DNA of 17,768 nt from WJJR01 sp964440935 (GCA_964440935.1 CAYTTY010000062.1:1-17768), one strand, 5' to 3'. Positions 7,011-14,484 are shown, numbered from the stretch's first letter. The notes: a model not told the origin generated them from the letters alone. Numbers and translations are program-made.

Positions 7011-7778
7011 TTACGTCAGAGTATAGCCACCATCAACGACCAGAACCTGTCCGGTGATCCAGCGAGCGGCATCGGAGCAGAGGAATACAACGACATCGGC
7101 CACTTCGTCGGGTGTCCCGACCCGTCCGAACGGTGTCCGCCGTACCACTTCTTTGAGCATGTCTTCATAGTTCGGAAACGATTTCAGCGCATCGGTGTCA
7201 ATGAAGCCGCCGGAAACCGAATTGACATTGATGTGTTTGGGGGCCAGTTCATGGGCGAGGTAAATCGTTAAGGTTTCGATCGCCGCCTTCGAGATGCCAA
7301 TCGCGGCGTAACCGGGAATGTACCGCGACGCGCCCAGCGACGATAACGCTACGACCTTGGCGCCCTCGGGCATCATCTTCGCCGCATGTTGAACACAAAA
7401 CAGCATCGCCTCGGCATTGGTGTGCAGCGACAGATCCCACGCCCGCTGATCGACCTCCATGATATTGGCGTACAACCCGAGGGCGGCGTTGGAGACGAGG
7501 ATGTCGACTTTGCCGAATTTCTCCTGCACCTCGGCGAATAGCTTTGGGTGAAAATCCTTGTTCCCGATATTCCCACGGATGGCCAGGCCGCGCACACCAT
7601 GTTTCTCGATTTCAGCGACTGTCTCTTGTGCCGCGTTGCGCGAACGGAAGTAGTTGACGATCACGTCACAACCGCGTGACGCCAGTCGGATCGCCGTCGA
7701 CCGACCGATTCCTTTCGTGCCGCCGGTCACGATCGCCACCTTGCCCTTCATATCCTGACCCGATGTCTGTGCGTTCAT
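7011..7778 (-). CDS. fabL: FabL-like enoyl-[acyl-carrier-protein] reductase (SDR family)
   Basis: The 255-residue protein is a short-chain dehydrogenase/reductase. The NAD(P)-binding TGGTKGIG loop is at 18-25, SNAA at 96-99, the catalytic Ser region ALSSLG at 144-149, and VDGGY near the C-terminus. The active site reads Y157-x6-K164, the spacing of enoyl-ACP reductases rather than the Y-x3-K of ordinary SDRs. The stretch NVNSVSGGFIDTDALKSFPN (184-203) is close to the FabL family as I recall it. FabL reduces trans-2-enoyl-ACP with NADPH in the last step of each fatty acid elongation round. Start ATG 7778 has a weak ribosome site; M10 (7751) is an alternative. The downstream VOC gene is probably cotranscribed. 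The enzyme class is solid; FabL over another SDR is likely. Confidence 0.75.
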   Translation of the reverse strand: MNAQTSGQDMKGKVAIVTGGTKGIGRSTAIRLASRGCDVIVNYFRSRNAAQETVAEIEKHGVRGLAIRGNIGNKDFHPKLFAEVQEKFGKVDILVSNAALGLYANIMEVDQRAWDLSLHTNAEAMLFCVQHAAKMMPEGAKVVALSSLGASRYIPGYAAIGISKAAIETLTIYLAHELAPKHINVNSVSGGFIDTDALKSFPNYEDMLKEVVRRTPFGRVGTPDEVADVVVFLCSDAARWITGQVLVVDGGYTLT

Positions 7779-7803
7779 TATGCGCGTATGCCCCCGTCTT
7801 CAG

Positions 7804-7814
7804 TGACACTGTCA
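7804..7814. promoter_or_regulatory. Palindrome TGACACTGTCA, candidate operator
   Basis: The perfect 5-1-5 palindrome overlaps TTGACA on the - strand (7815-7810), about 32 bases upstream of the FabL-like start. A copy differing at one base lies at 7903-7913. Two similar sites in a divergent promoter region suggest regulator binding. No -10 match at normal spacing is seen, so this is tentative. Confidence 0.3.
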
Positions 7815-8119
7815 AAACCCGTACAGTAAGCCTCGAAAAAACGACAGAAGCGGAAATCCTTTCAAGACAAAAACGGTATGTGACATAGAACACAATCGAA
7901 GGTAACACTGTCAGGAGGCAATTCGATTAATGCTGATGGCCTCGTCACACCCTGCGAGGAGCGACATAAGCTATTGGTCATCAAGCGATTAGAGAGTCAT
8001 CCGGGCAGACTCTTGGCATCTCGTGTGATCATTCAGAGGGCCAACTATCGACAACGAAGCGGAGATTTTTGTTTACAAAGTGTGTCGTGACATGTATTTC
8101 GCTCGCGCAGGGGGGCGCG

Positions 8120-8139
8120 CCGGAATGACGCCATTCCGG
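8120..8139. repeat. Perfect hairpin CCGGAATG-ACGC-CATTCCGG
   Basis: Eight-base arms and a 4-base loop lie about 70 bases upstream of the lipoprotein start, probably in its 5' untranslated region. It has the same arm and loop size as other hairpins in the window but lacks the GCACC tail. Confidence 0.6.
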
Positions 8140-8194
8140 TATGAGGGATAGTGCCCGGACTCATCCGGTGCACTGTCCTGACACGCATTCAGCC

Positions 8195-8201
8195 GGGAGG
8201 G
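8195..8201 (+). promoter_or_regulatory. Ribosome binding site fixing the lipoprotein start at 8210
   Basis: GGGAGGG lies 8 bases before ATG 8210. This favours 8210 over the upstream in-frame ATG 8141, which would put 23 non-hydrophobic residues before the lipoprotein signal. Confidence 0.7.
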
Positions 8202-8209
8202 AAGCTGAA

Positions 8210-8779
8210 ATGAAACGAATGAGTTCACTGTTGATCTGTTTGCTATTGGCGGTGGCGGTAGTCGGTTGCTCCAGCCCACCCGAAGAAGCCGAGACGCAGG
8301 CGAACGCGGCCATCGCAGAAGCGGAGGCGGTTAAGGCTGCGAAGTATGCACCAGAGACGTGGAAAATGGCAGAGGACACGCTCCAGGCCGCCCGCACAGC
8401 TCTGGCAGAACAGGAAGACCGCTTTGCCTTATTCCGCAACTACGGTGATGCGGAACGGCTGTTCGAACGCACAATAGCGTTAGCCAATCAGGCGAAGACC
8501 GAAGCCGAAGCTCAACTCGAAGTCGTGCGCGACGAGGCCCGGCAGATCATCGACCGCACCACCGCTCAAGTTGATTCGCTTTCCAACCGCCTGGCCAAGA
8601 TTCGGCCGCGTAAGGACAACCGCGCCGATATCGAGATGATGAAGCAGGATCTCCTCGCCTTTGCTCAGCAATTAGAGGAAGCGGAATCCGATTTCACCAA
8701 TGGCGACTACGACGGTGCGCATACCAAGGCCGTCGCCGTTGAGGAGAAGGTCCAGGCATTCGCTGAAAACATGCCGTAG
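8210..8779 (+). CDS. Outer-envelope lipoprotein with a DUF4398-like helical domain
   Basis: The 189-residue protein starts with a lipoprotein signal peptide: MKRM, a hydrophobic core to residue 18, and a lipobox VVGC with the modified Cys at 20. The rest is helical and rich in Ala, Glu and Gln. The segment KYAPETWKMAEDTL...GDAERLFERTIALANQA resembles DUF4398 proteins, small helical lipoproteins of diderm envelopes. The protein is probably lipid-anchored in the periplasm; no catalytic residues are apparent. It ends 26 bases before an intrinsic terminator, so it is likely a single-gene transcript. The downstream L,D-transpeptidase contains a segment of similar pattern (YYRADILFTQAIGLADAAKT), suggesting a shared envelope role. 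Lipoprotein status is secure; function is unknown. Confidence 0.75.
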   Translation: MKRMSSLLICLLLAVAVVGCSSPPEEAETQANAAIAEAEAVKAAKYAPETWKMAEDTLQAARTALAEQEDRFALFRNYGDAERLFERTIALANQAKTEAEAQLEVVRDEARQIIDRTTAQVDSLSNRLAKIRPRKDNRADIEMMKQDLLAFAQQLEEAESDFTNGDYDGAHTKAVAVEEKVQAFAENMP

Positions 8780-8805
8780 TATTGAACCACCGCAGCATTG
8801 AATTC

Positions 8806-8836
8806 ACAGGCCCGTCGTAACAACGGGCCTGTTTTG
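8806..8836 (+). terminator. Intrinsic terminator of the lipoprotein gene
   Basis: The perfect 10-base arms ACAGGCCCGT (8806-8815) and ACGGGCCTGT (8823-8832) enclose a 7-base loop. The stem ends in a T-run, TTTTG, that follows on the + strand. It is the clearest rho-independent terminator in the window. Confidence 0.85.
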
Positions 8837-8977
8837 ATTGTGATGATTCCAGCCCCGCCCGGGCATCCTGCGCGTGCGGCATGGCTTGGATGGCCATGAT
8901 TCGAGAAAACTGAGAGCGGTCTCAGCCGCCACTCTGTGCCCTCTAAAGCAGAACGTCAGAACCAGTCGACAGTATCA

Positions 8978-9204
8978 CTAGTGTCATGTCACGCACCAAG
9001 AGCCGCACAGAACTCCGTAGGGCAGGAGCACCGGGCGCCACACGTGCTCGGCATGGTCAATTCGGCTGCCCGCCCGGGGCTCCTGCCGGACACGCGACAA
9101 CGCCATCGGCAGGAGCCCTGCGCTGCCAGCGCTCCCGTAGTCTCCAACGTCACGGACGCGCAGTGCTCCTGCCCTACGACGTATCACGCGTGACATAGTA
9201 CTAG
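8978..9204. mobile_element. Nested inverted-repeat element (possible MITE or palindromic repeat cluster)
   Basis: Three nested inverted pairs are centred on the same point. The outer ends 8978-8994 and 9188-9204 match at 14 of 17 after reversal. The middle pair 9016-9031/9163-9178 (CGTAGGGCAGGAGCAC) is perfect over 16 bases. The inner pair 9077-9088/9107-9118 (GGGCTCCTGCCG) is perfect over 12. All four inner arms share the core GGCAGGAGC or its complement. The element codes for nothing recognisable. It could be a MITE, a REP-like cluster, or a structured 5' leader of the next gene. Confidence 0.55.
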
Positions 9205-9265
9205 AGGCCAGTCGATTCCTATTGTGGATCAAGCGACGGGCGATCTATTTGTGGATGGGGCAGTT

Positions 9266-10366
9266 ATGGTGAGGTCATTGTTACGGCGGGCAGCGCGGGA
9301 TTATCCGACCGTATTGGCTATAATCGGCACCGTTATGCTACTCGTTGTTGTGCTGTTTGGGATGACGCCCAACGCACCGCTCGATCTGTCCCAAGCCTCT
9401 TGGATGGCGATCCGTCAGGCCGAAGTGGTGTGCACTCCTTATGCCTCCGACATTCTCAACAGCGCCCGCCAGCATCACAACCGCGCGTGGGCCGAATTGA
9501 GTGCCCAGATGCAGCGACCGCTTCCCCTGCGATCATACTACCGTGCCGACATCCTCTTCACGCAGGCAATCGGCCTTGCGGATGCGGCGAAAACCTTAGG
9601 ACAACTGGCCAAAGTGCAAAACACCGCTGAGATGACGAAGCAAATCAATCAACTGCGGCGAGACCTCAACAGCTATGACCGGGAATTGCGTCATTCACTG
9701 AAGACAGTGTCATTGCGAACATTGGCCACGCGTGCCGATCTCAAAGTCAGTTTGGCCGAGCAACGGCTCGCCCGAGGCGTGCCCGCCGCTACGGCGATTG
9801 ACGAGGCTACGGACGCCGTCAATGAGCTACGAACAGCCCTGGACACAGAGTACCAAGCTGATTCGAGCCTGGCGCAACTGTGGTCGGAATGGTTCCAGGA
9901 AACATTGGATTGGACACGGAAGACCGACTCTTCAGCGGTCGTGGTTGTCAAAGCAGCGCATTGCGGCTATCTACTGAAGGGCGGAATGGTCGAATCGAGT
10001 TTTCCGATTGAATTGGGATACCGTTCCGGCCGCCAGAAGATGCATTCAGGAGACGGCGCTACGCCGGAAGGACGGTTTCGGATTATTGCGCGGCGCGATT
10101 CGGGAGCCGCGTACTACCGTGCGCTCGACCTCGACTATCCGACTTTTGCCGACAGTGTTCGCTATCAGGTTGCTCGAAAGATGGGTACCATTCCGCCCGA
10201 TGTCGGCATCGGCGGCAGTATCCAAATCCACGGCGAAGGTGGGCGGGAGACAGATTGGACCGAGGGATGCGTGGCGGTCACCAACGAGCAAATGGACCGG
10301 CTCATGGAGCGCTTGGACGTTGGTGATCGGGTGACTATCGTGCGTCAGTTGGACGGGTGGCCGTAA
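9266..10366 (+). CDS. Membrane-anchored L,D-transpeptidase (YkuD domain), divergent catalytic motif
   Basis: The 366-residue protein begins with a basic segment and one membrane helix (about residues 14-33), so the bulk is probably periplasmic. A helical region follows (about 50-225) and contains YYRADILFTQAIGLADAAKT, similar in pattern to the upstream lipoprotein. The C-terminal YkuD domain starts near 235 and carries SGDGATPEGRF, IQIHGEGG (H322) and EGCVAV with the nucleophile C335. The usual motif is SHGC[IV]R; here it reads TEGCVA, typical of divergent ErfK/YbiS/YnhG-type members. Such enzymes crosslink peptidoglycan or attach lipoproteins to it. I chose ATG 9266 over GTG 9224 because GGATGGGG lies just upstream and the start then sits right before the basic/TM segment. 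Its stop overlaps the next start (TAATG). Confidence 0.8.
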   Translation: MVRSLLRRAARDYPTVLAIIGTVMLLVVVLFGMTPNAPLDLSQASWMAIRQAEVVCTPYASDILNSARQHHNRAWAELSAQMQRPLPLRSYYRADILFTQAIGLADAAKTLGQLAKVQNTAEMTKQINQLRRDLNSYDRELRHSLKTVSLRTLATRADLKVSLAEQRLARGVPAATAIDEATDAVNELRTALDTEYQADSSLAQLWSEWFQETLDWTRKTDSSAVVVVKAAHCGYLLKGGMVESSFPIELGYRSGRQKMHSGDGATPEGRFRIIARRDSGAAYYRALDLDYPTFADSVRYQVARKMGTIPPDVGIGGSIQIHGEGGRETDWTEGCVAVTNEQMDRLMERLDVGDRVTIVRQLDGWP

Positions 10367-11013
10367 TGAAACGTATCGTGTTTCTCACCATAATCGCAGC
10401 GGTGCTGGTCCTTCTCACCATTCATCCGAGCATCGGATTTCAGTGGGAAGACTCCCCGCCGACGATGAATTCGCTGGCCATCGAGGCACGACAAAAACTG
10501 GCCTCGCCCCAATCGAGTTGTCTGTCGATGGGTGACACACTTGCGCCACCGGTGACAATCGAGAAGCCACGTGGTGTGTACCTCGTCATCGACACCCACA
10601 CCAACAAACTCTATGTGCGCACAGTCGACAGCATCCTGTACGAAGCGCTCTGTTCGACCGGGACCGGCGCCGAATTGGTCGACACCGGCGATGGACGCTA
10701 TTGGCGCTTTGACACTCCGAAAGGGCTGTTTCGCGTCGACTCCCGACTGGCCAACCCCTGGTGGCGCAAACCCGACTGGGCCTTCATCGAAGAGGGCCAA
10801 CCGATCCCCGAACAAGATGCCGATGAACGCTTCGATCCCGAAGCGATGGGGGATTACGCCATCGGCTTCGGCGACGGTTATTTTATTCATGGTACAATCT
10901 TCGAGCGACTGATTGGCATTTCAGTGACGCATGGTTGCGTTCGGTTACGCAGTGAGGATATCGAATCGGTGTGGAAGATGACGAAAATGGGAACGCCGGT
11001 CATCATTTATTGA
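10366..11013 (+). CDS. Secreted L,D-transpeptidase (YkuD domain)
   Basis: The 215-residue protein starts with a signal peptide or anchor (MKRIVFLTIIAAVLVLLTI). The YkuD domain opens with YLVIDTHTNKLYV and includes TPKGLFRV. It ends in the classic catalytic arrangement: HGT (H175), thirteen residues later SVTHGCVRL with H189 and the nucleophile C191, and a final GTPVIIY strand. These enzymes form 3-3 crosslinks in peptidoglycan or anchor proteins to it. ATG 10366 shares a base with the stop of the preceding transpeptidase, so the two are translationally coupled; GTG 10357 in frame is less likely. Next to the divergent paralogue, this is the member most likely to be catalytically standard. The family is secure; the substrate is inferred. 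Confidence 0.87.
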   Translation: MKRIVFLTIIAAVLVLLTIHPSIGFQWEDSPPTMNSLAIEARQKLASPQSSCLSMGDTLAPPVTIEKPRGVYLVIDTHTNKLYVRTVDSILYEALCSTGTGAELVDTGDGRYWRFDTPKGLFRVDSRLANPWWRKPDWAFIEEGQPIPEQDADERFDPEAMGDYAIGFGDGYFIHGTIFERLIGISVTHGCVRLRSEDIESVWKMTKMGTPVIIY

Positions 11014-11019
11014 GCAGCG

Positions 11020-11655
11020 ATGAACCCGCTACATGGACATACACGGCGCCGGCACTTGGGCGCAATGGTGCTCATGGCAGCACTGGCACTCGGCGGCCAA
11101 CCCGTGCTGGCGGCCAATACGCCGGTGCCGACCTGTTTTCTGCAGGACACGGTTTATCACATTGTGATCGATCTTCCCGAACAGATCATCCACTTGCATT
11201 ACGGTGCGTTTCCGCTGGTGTCCTGCTCGTTCGATGTTCAAGGTGATACCGAAGACATCGCAGACTTTGCAGAGCGTTGGCGCAAACAGAAGCGCACGCT
11301 CTGGCAAAATGTGAGAGGACGTGCCGTGTGGGCCGGCGAAGACGCCGTCTCCGATACGGTCGTCAATATCGTCTCCGAAATCGCGAAGGTCGATCCGGAA
11401 CGCATCCGGCGGGTTATGCCCGACCGTTTTCGTGTCGATATCACCGGGGGCTTTCAGATTTTGTCGATCACTCCGGAGGGTGAACAGGGACGATGGTCAT
11501 TCGCGGAAGCGTGGGGCGATCTCACCAGCCGCATTCTCTCCATGGGAAGCCTGTCGGTGCTGCGCATTAAGGTCACCCGCGAGGACGCCCAGACGTTGTA
11601 CTATGCCCTCGAGCCGGGCACGCCGATTATCGTCGTTACCGGCGCTAACCCATAA
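11020..11655 (+). CDS. Secreted protein of unknown function, possible inactive relative of the L,D-transpeptidases
   Basis: The 211-residue protein has a signal peptide with arginines and a hydrophobic core (TRRRHLGAMVLMAALALGG), cut probably after VLA near 31. The TRRRHLG stretch weakly resembles a Tat motif. The mature part begins YHIVIDLPEQIIHLHYG and ends LYYALEPGTPIIVV. That recalls the first and last strands of the YkuD proteins just upstream (YLVIDTHTNKLYV and GTPVIIY). It has no HGxxx...HGC motif, and its two Cys (39, 69) are not in a catalytic context. It starts 6 bases after the preceding gene, so it belongs to the same operon. It could be a catalytically dead paralogue acting as a partner, or an unrelated protein with a coincidental end pattern. 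Real gene: likely. Relationship: tentative. Confidence 0.6.
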   Translation: MNPLHGHTRRRHLGAMVLMAALALGGQPVLAANTPVPTCFLQDTVYHIVIDLPEQIIHLHYGAFPLVSCSFDVQGDTEDIADFAERWRKQKRTLWQNVRGRAVWAGEDAVSDTVVNIVSEIAKVDPERIRRVMPDRFRVDITGGFQILSITPEGEQGRWSFAEAWGDLTSRILSMGSLSVLRIKVTREDAQTLYYALEPGTPIIVVTGANP

Positions 11656-11735
11656 TCTTGACATCCTGACCGTTGTCATCGGCGTGCAACCTCGCTATCT
11701 TCGTAGCATGAGCACCAGATAACAGGAGTCATCGC

Positions 11736-12131
11736 ATGGCCAACCAACAAAATGCTTCCCGCATCAACACGTTCCTGGTCCTGGTTGTCGGGTTATTGGT
11801 CGGCGGTATTGCCGGATACATTGTCGGGCATTCCGGCGCCGGCACTGCGGCTGTGGGGACGGCGCAATTGAATCTCAACGATGTGCTGTCGTCCGAGGAT
11901 GCCTGGATCGTGGAAGGTCTAACGTGCCCCATGGCGGGGTGTGCCAATCCGCTGCTGACGTGCCAGGGAGAGCTGCCGCGACGGATCCGCGATTGGGTCA
12001 ATTCACAATTGGCAGCCGGGCGACCGGGTCAGGACATCCGCGCCGAAATCATCCGCACGCACGGCCCCAATGTGCAGAAAACCCAAACGCCCACGGTTGT
12101 CCCGGATACGATTCGGAACCTCACGGACTAG
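11736..12131 (+). CDS. CcmH-like membrane protein (cytochrome c maturation-type domain)
   Basis: The 131-residue protein has an N-terminal membrane helix (about 12-31, Gly/Val/Leu-rich). The domain after it reads VEGLTCPMAGCANPLLTC...RRIRDWVNSQLAAGRPGQDIRAEIIRTHG, which aligns by eye with CcmH/NrfF proteins. In those, an LRCxxC motif handles apocytochrome thiols during haem attachment. Here the cysteines are spaced C64-x4-C69 with a third, C76, and the anchor is at the N-terminus only. AGGAG at 11724-11728 lies 7 bases before the ATG. No other ccm gene is nearby, so it may act in another thiol or metal process. The domain resemblance is good; the function is uncertain. Confidence 0.65.
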   Translation: MANQQNASRINTFLVLVVGLLVGGIAGYIVGHSGAGTAAVGTAQLNLNDVLSSEDAWIVEGLTCPMAGCANPLLTCQGELPRRIRDWVNSQLAAGRPGQDIRAEIIRTHGPNVQKTQTPTVVPDTIRNLTD

Positions 12132-12181
12132 CACGAGTCGTTCAACAAAGCCGGTCGTTGTCTGTCTTCGCAGAATCGCAT

Positions 12182-12208
12182 CCCACCGCAAGCGGTGGGG
12201 CACCCGGC
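12182..12208 (+). repeat. Tailed hairpin CCCACCGC-AA-GCGGTGGG
   Basis: Perfect 8-base arms (12182-12189 and 12192-12199) are followed by GCACCCGGC. It lies between the converging CcmH-like and lipB genes. No T-run follows on either strand, so intrinsic termination is unlikely. It is part of the tailed-hairpin group. Confidence 0.65.
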
Positions 12209-12294
12209 ATCTTAACACCCGGCTTCAGACGGATGCCTGCAACTCCATTAGTCACGAAAAGCGTTTCAACGGTTTCTCACATGCGCACGTGAGC

Positions 12295-12966
12295 CTATCG
12301 GCTTGTCTTCTCGCTGAGCACTTCCTGCAAACGTTTCTTCACATCATCCAACCGAATCGGCGATCCCCTCACCTCCGACATCGATGTCATCACCTCCGAC
12401 GGCAGCCCACACGGTTTGATCGCGCCGAAAAAACGCAGGTCGGTCGACACATTGAGAGCCACACCGTGGAACGAGATCCACTTCCGCACCGCCACACCAA
12501 TTGACGCGATCTTTCGGTCGTCAACCCACACACCGGTATGTTCCGGATGGTGCCGGCCTTCGATATCCCAATGCGCGATCGTCTTGATCATCGTGTCTTG
12601 TATCCATCGCAGGAATTGATGCAAGTCGCCGGTCAGTGCACGCACGTCGACAATCGGATACATGACCAACTGCCCCGGGCCGTGGTAGGTCACATCACCG
12701 CCGCGTTCGATCGCGACCTGTGATACAGGTTCGCCGAGCACCGTGATCTCCGGTTCCAGATTGCGTTCGAGAGACGACCGTCCATAGGTGAATACATGCG
12801 GATGTTCAACAAATGCAATTGTATCCCCGCGTTCGCCTCTGATGCGTTCGTCGAGGAGCGCCAGTTGGCGCGCATACGCATCGGCGTAAGAGTGGTGTCC
12901 CCAGTCCTCGAACACGAATTGAGGAGTGGCCTTTAGTGACTCATGATCGACGTCTGTGCTCATCAT
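12295..12966 (-). CDS. lipB: Octanoyltransferase LipB (lipoate biosynthesis)
   Basis: The 223-residue protein has all the LipB hallmarks. EHPHVFTYGR comes first, then the RGGDVTYHGPGQ block (about 88-99). The catalytic Lys is in DRKIASIGV (K152) and the catalytic Cys in IKPCGL (C186). LipB moves octanoyl from acyl-ACP to the lipoyl-domain lysine of target enzymes; LipA then inserts sulfur. It is the last gene of a - strand cluster with E1 alpha, E1 beta and E2, starting 81 bases after E2, so it probably modifies the E2 made beside it. I chose ATG 12966 (a second ATG follows at 12963). The open frame continues to a TTG at 13005 with no supporting motif. Function is secure. Confidence 0.92.
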   Translation of the reverse strand: MMSTDVDHESLKATPQFVFEDWGHHSYADAYARQLALLDERIRGERGDTIAFVEHPHVFTYGRSSLERNLEPEITVLGEPVSQVAIERGGDVTYHGPGQLVMYPIVDVRALTGDLHQFLRWIQDTMIKTIAHWDIEGRHHPEHTGVWVDDRKIASIGVAVRKWISFHGVALNVSTDLRFFGAIKPCGLPSEVMTSMSEVRGSPIRLDDVKKRLQEVLSEKTSR

Positions 12967-13047
12967 TAACTCAATACGCCTCGGCGCAAACGAAAGCGGG
13001 GACAATCCATGCCCCCGCCTCTCTGTCCTCTCTGTCCTATCAGTCCT

Positions 13048-14427
13048 CTACACTGTTAACAGCAACTCCCACGGATCCTCCAACCGCTCACAAATGCGCC
13101 GCAGGAATTGAACCGCCGTATGCCCATCGACCAAACGGTGATCGAATGACAGTGTCAAATACATCATATCCCGCGCGACAATCTCATCGTTGCGCACGAC
13201 GGGGCGTTTCTGAATCTTGTGAATTCCCAAAATCGCGACTTCGGGTTGATTGATGACCGGTGTTGAGGCCAATGCGCCATACATGCCGGCGTTGGTGAGT
13301 GTGAATGTCGAACCCGTGATTTCATGCAGCTCGAGTTTGTCCTGATGCGCGCGCCCGCTCATTTCGGCAAACTCACGCGCGATCTGCGGAATCGATTTCT
13401 GGTCGGCAAACTTCACGACCGGAACAATCAAGCCTTCGTCACGTCCGACGGCGAAACCGATGTGGTAATACTTCCGATGAACAATCTCATCGTCGACGAT
13501 TGACGCGTTCAAACGCGGGAATTCCTTTAGTGCCGCGACTGCGGCTTTGGCGATGAACGGCAGATACGTGATATTGGCGCCCACTTGCTGCTTCCATGTC
13601 TCTTTCTTGGCGTCGCGTACACGTTTGAGCTCGGTAAAGTCAGCCTCGTCCATCGTCATCACATGCGCCGAGGTCTGTTTGCTGGCGATCATGTGTTCGG
13701 CGATGACTTTGCGCACGCCCTTCAGCGGTTCGCGTTCGACCGCTTCTTCACCGGCGCCGGCCGTGCGATCTCCGAAGGCGGCTGACGGTTCGCCCACAGG
13801 TTCGGGGGCGGCAGCGCGCGACGGCTGGGCCTGCGGTTGCGGCTGCGCGGCTGCGGTCGGACGTTCCTCGCGCTCGCGCAAATACTTCAGCACGTCCTGC
13901 TTGGACACACGCCCGCCTTTACCGGTACCGGGGATGTCATCTACGTTGAGATTGTGTTCGCTGAGCAAACGTCGGACAACCGGCGACGTTTGCTGGGAAC
14001 GATCCTGCCCCGGTGACGCCGGTGCTTTCTGCGGCGCGGGTTTCGGTTCCGGTTTCTTTTCGGGTTTCGGTTCCGGCTTGTCTTCGGTGGCGGTGTCTTC
14101 ACCGGATGGTTGCTTTGCTTCGACCTTCTCCGGTTCGGGACGTTCTCTCGGCATGTCTTCAGGATGCTCCCCTTCGGGGAGAGATTCGCCTTCTTTGAGA
14201 ATGATGCCGATCTCTGCACCGACCGGCACGACTGTGCCTTCTTCGACCAGGATCTTGCCGAGAGTTCCGGCTTCAGCCGCCGGCAATTCGACATTGACCT
14301 TATCGGTCATGATCTCGGCAACGGTCTCGTCCTTGTCGATTGAGTCGCCTTCGGACTTGAGCCATTTGCCCACAGTCCCTTCGACGACACTTTCACCCAT
14401 CTGCGGAACGACAATCGAAATCGGCAT
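13048..14427 (-). CDS. Dihydrolipoamide acyltransferase, E2 of a 2-oxoacid dehydrogenase complex
   Basis: The 459-residue length is normal for a one-lipoyl-domain E2. Residues 1-78 form the lipoyl domain, with the lipoylated lysine K43 in MTDKVNVELP. A Pro/Lys/Glu-rich flexible linker (about 85-140) follows, then the peripheral subunit-binding domain (VRRLLSEHNLNVDDIPGTGKGGRV). Another flexible linker leads to the catalytic domain starting near PLKGVRKVIAEHM, with the active-site HRLVDG (H430, D434). E2 forms the core of the complex and transfers acyl groups from E1 to CoA. Upstream on the same strand are E1 beta (57-base gap) and E1 alpha; lipB follows. No E3 gene is present, so E3 is presumably elsewhere. 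Whether the substrate is pyruvate or branched-chain 2-oxoacids is not decided; the E1 sequences lean to the branched-chain type. Confidence 0.9.
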   Translation of the reverse strand: MPISIVVPQMGESVVEGTVGKWLKSEGDSIDKDETVAEIMTDKVNVELPAAEAGTLGKILVEEGTVVPVGAEIGIILKEGESLPEGEHPEDMPRERPEPEKVEAKQPSGEDTATEDKPEPKPEKKPEPKPAPQKAPASPGQDRSQQTSPVVRRLLSEHNLNVDDIPGTGKGGRVSKQDVLKYLREREERPTAAAQPQPQAQPSRAAAPEPVGEPSAAFGDRTAGAGEEAVEREPLKGVRKVIAEHMIASKQTSAHVMTMDEADFTELKRVRDAKKETWKQQVGANITYLPFIAKAAVAALKEFPRLNASIVDDEIVHRKYYHIGFAVGRDEGLIVPVVKFADQKSIPQIAREFAEMSGRAHQDKLELHEITGSTFTLTNAGMYGALASTPVINQPEVAILGIHKIQKRPVVRNDEIVARDMMYLTLSFDHRLVDGHTAVQFLRRICERLEDPWELLLTV

Positions 14428-14484
14428 CAGTAAGTCCTTATAAGCGTGGTGAGTGTGCTACTCCGACGCGAAACGTCCATCTTG

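Larger units (their letters stand above)
7779..8209. other. Divergent intergenic region between the FabL-like gene and the lipoprotein gene
   Basis: This spacer separates genes reading outward in both directions, so it should hold both promoters. It contains the palindrome TGACACTGTCA at 7804-7814, which overlaps a TTGACA hexamer on the - strand, and a near copy TAACACTGTCA at 7903-7913. It also contains a perfect hairpin at 8120-8139. I found no complete -35/-10 pair worth naming and no supported gene. Confidence 0.5.
8780..9265. other. Intergenic region with a terminator and a nested inverted-repeat element
   Basis: The first part holds the intrinsic terminator of the lipoprotein gene (8806-8836). 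The second part is dominated by the 227-bp nested inverted-repeat unit at 8978-9204. No supported gene was found; the short frames on both strands across the repeat are by-products of its symmetry. Confidence 0.6.

Noticed and set aside
7930..7992. 20-codon frame after AGGAGG at 7913-7918
   Set aside because: The ribosome-like site is good, but spacing is 11 bases and a 20-residue peptide without conservation data cannot be supported.
11658..11701. Promoter from TTGACA at 11658 before the CcmH-like gene
   Set aside because: The nearest -10-like hexamer, TATCTT, is 32 bases away and nothing suitable lies at 16-18 bases.
13547..14443. 298-residue open frame antisense to the E2 gene
   Set aside because: It mirrors the E2 coding sequence, including its Pro/Lys linker, and shows no domain of its own.
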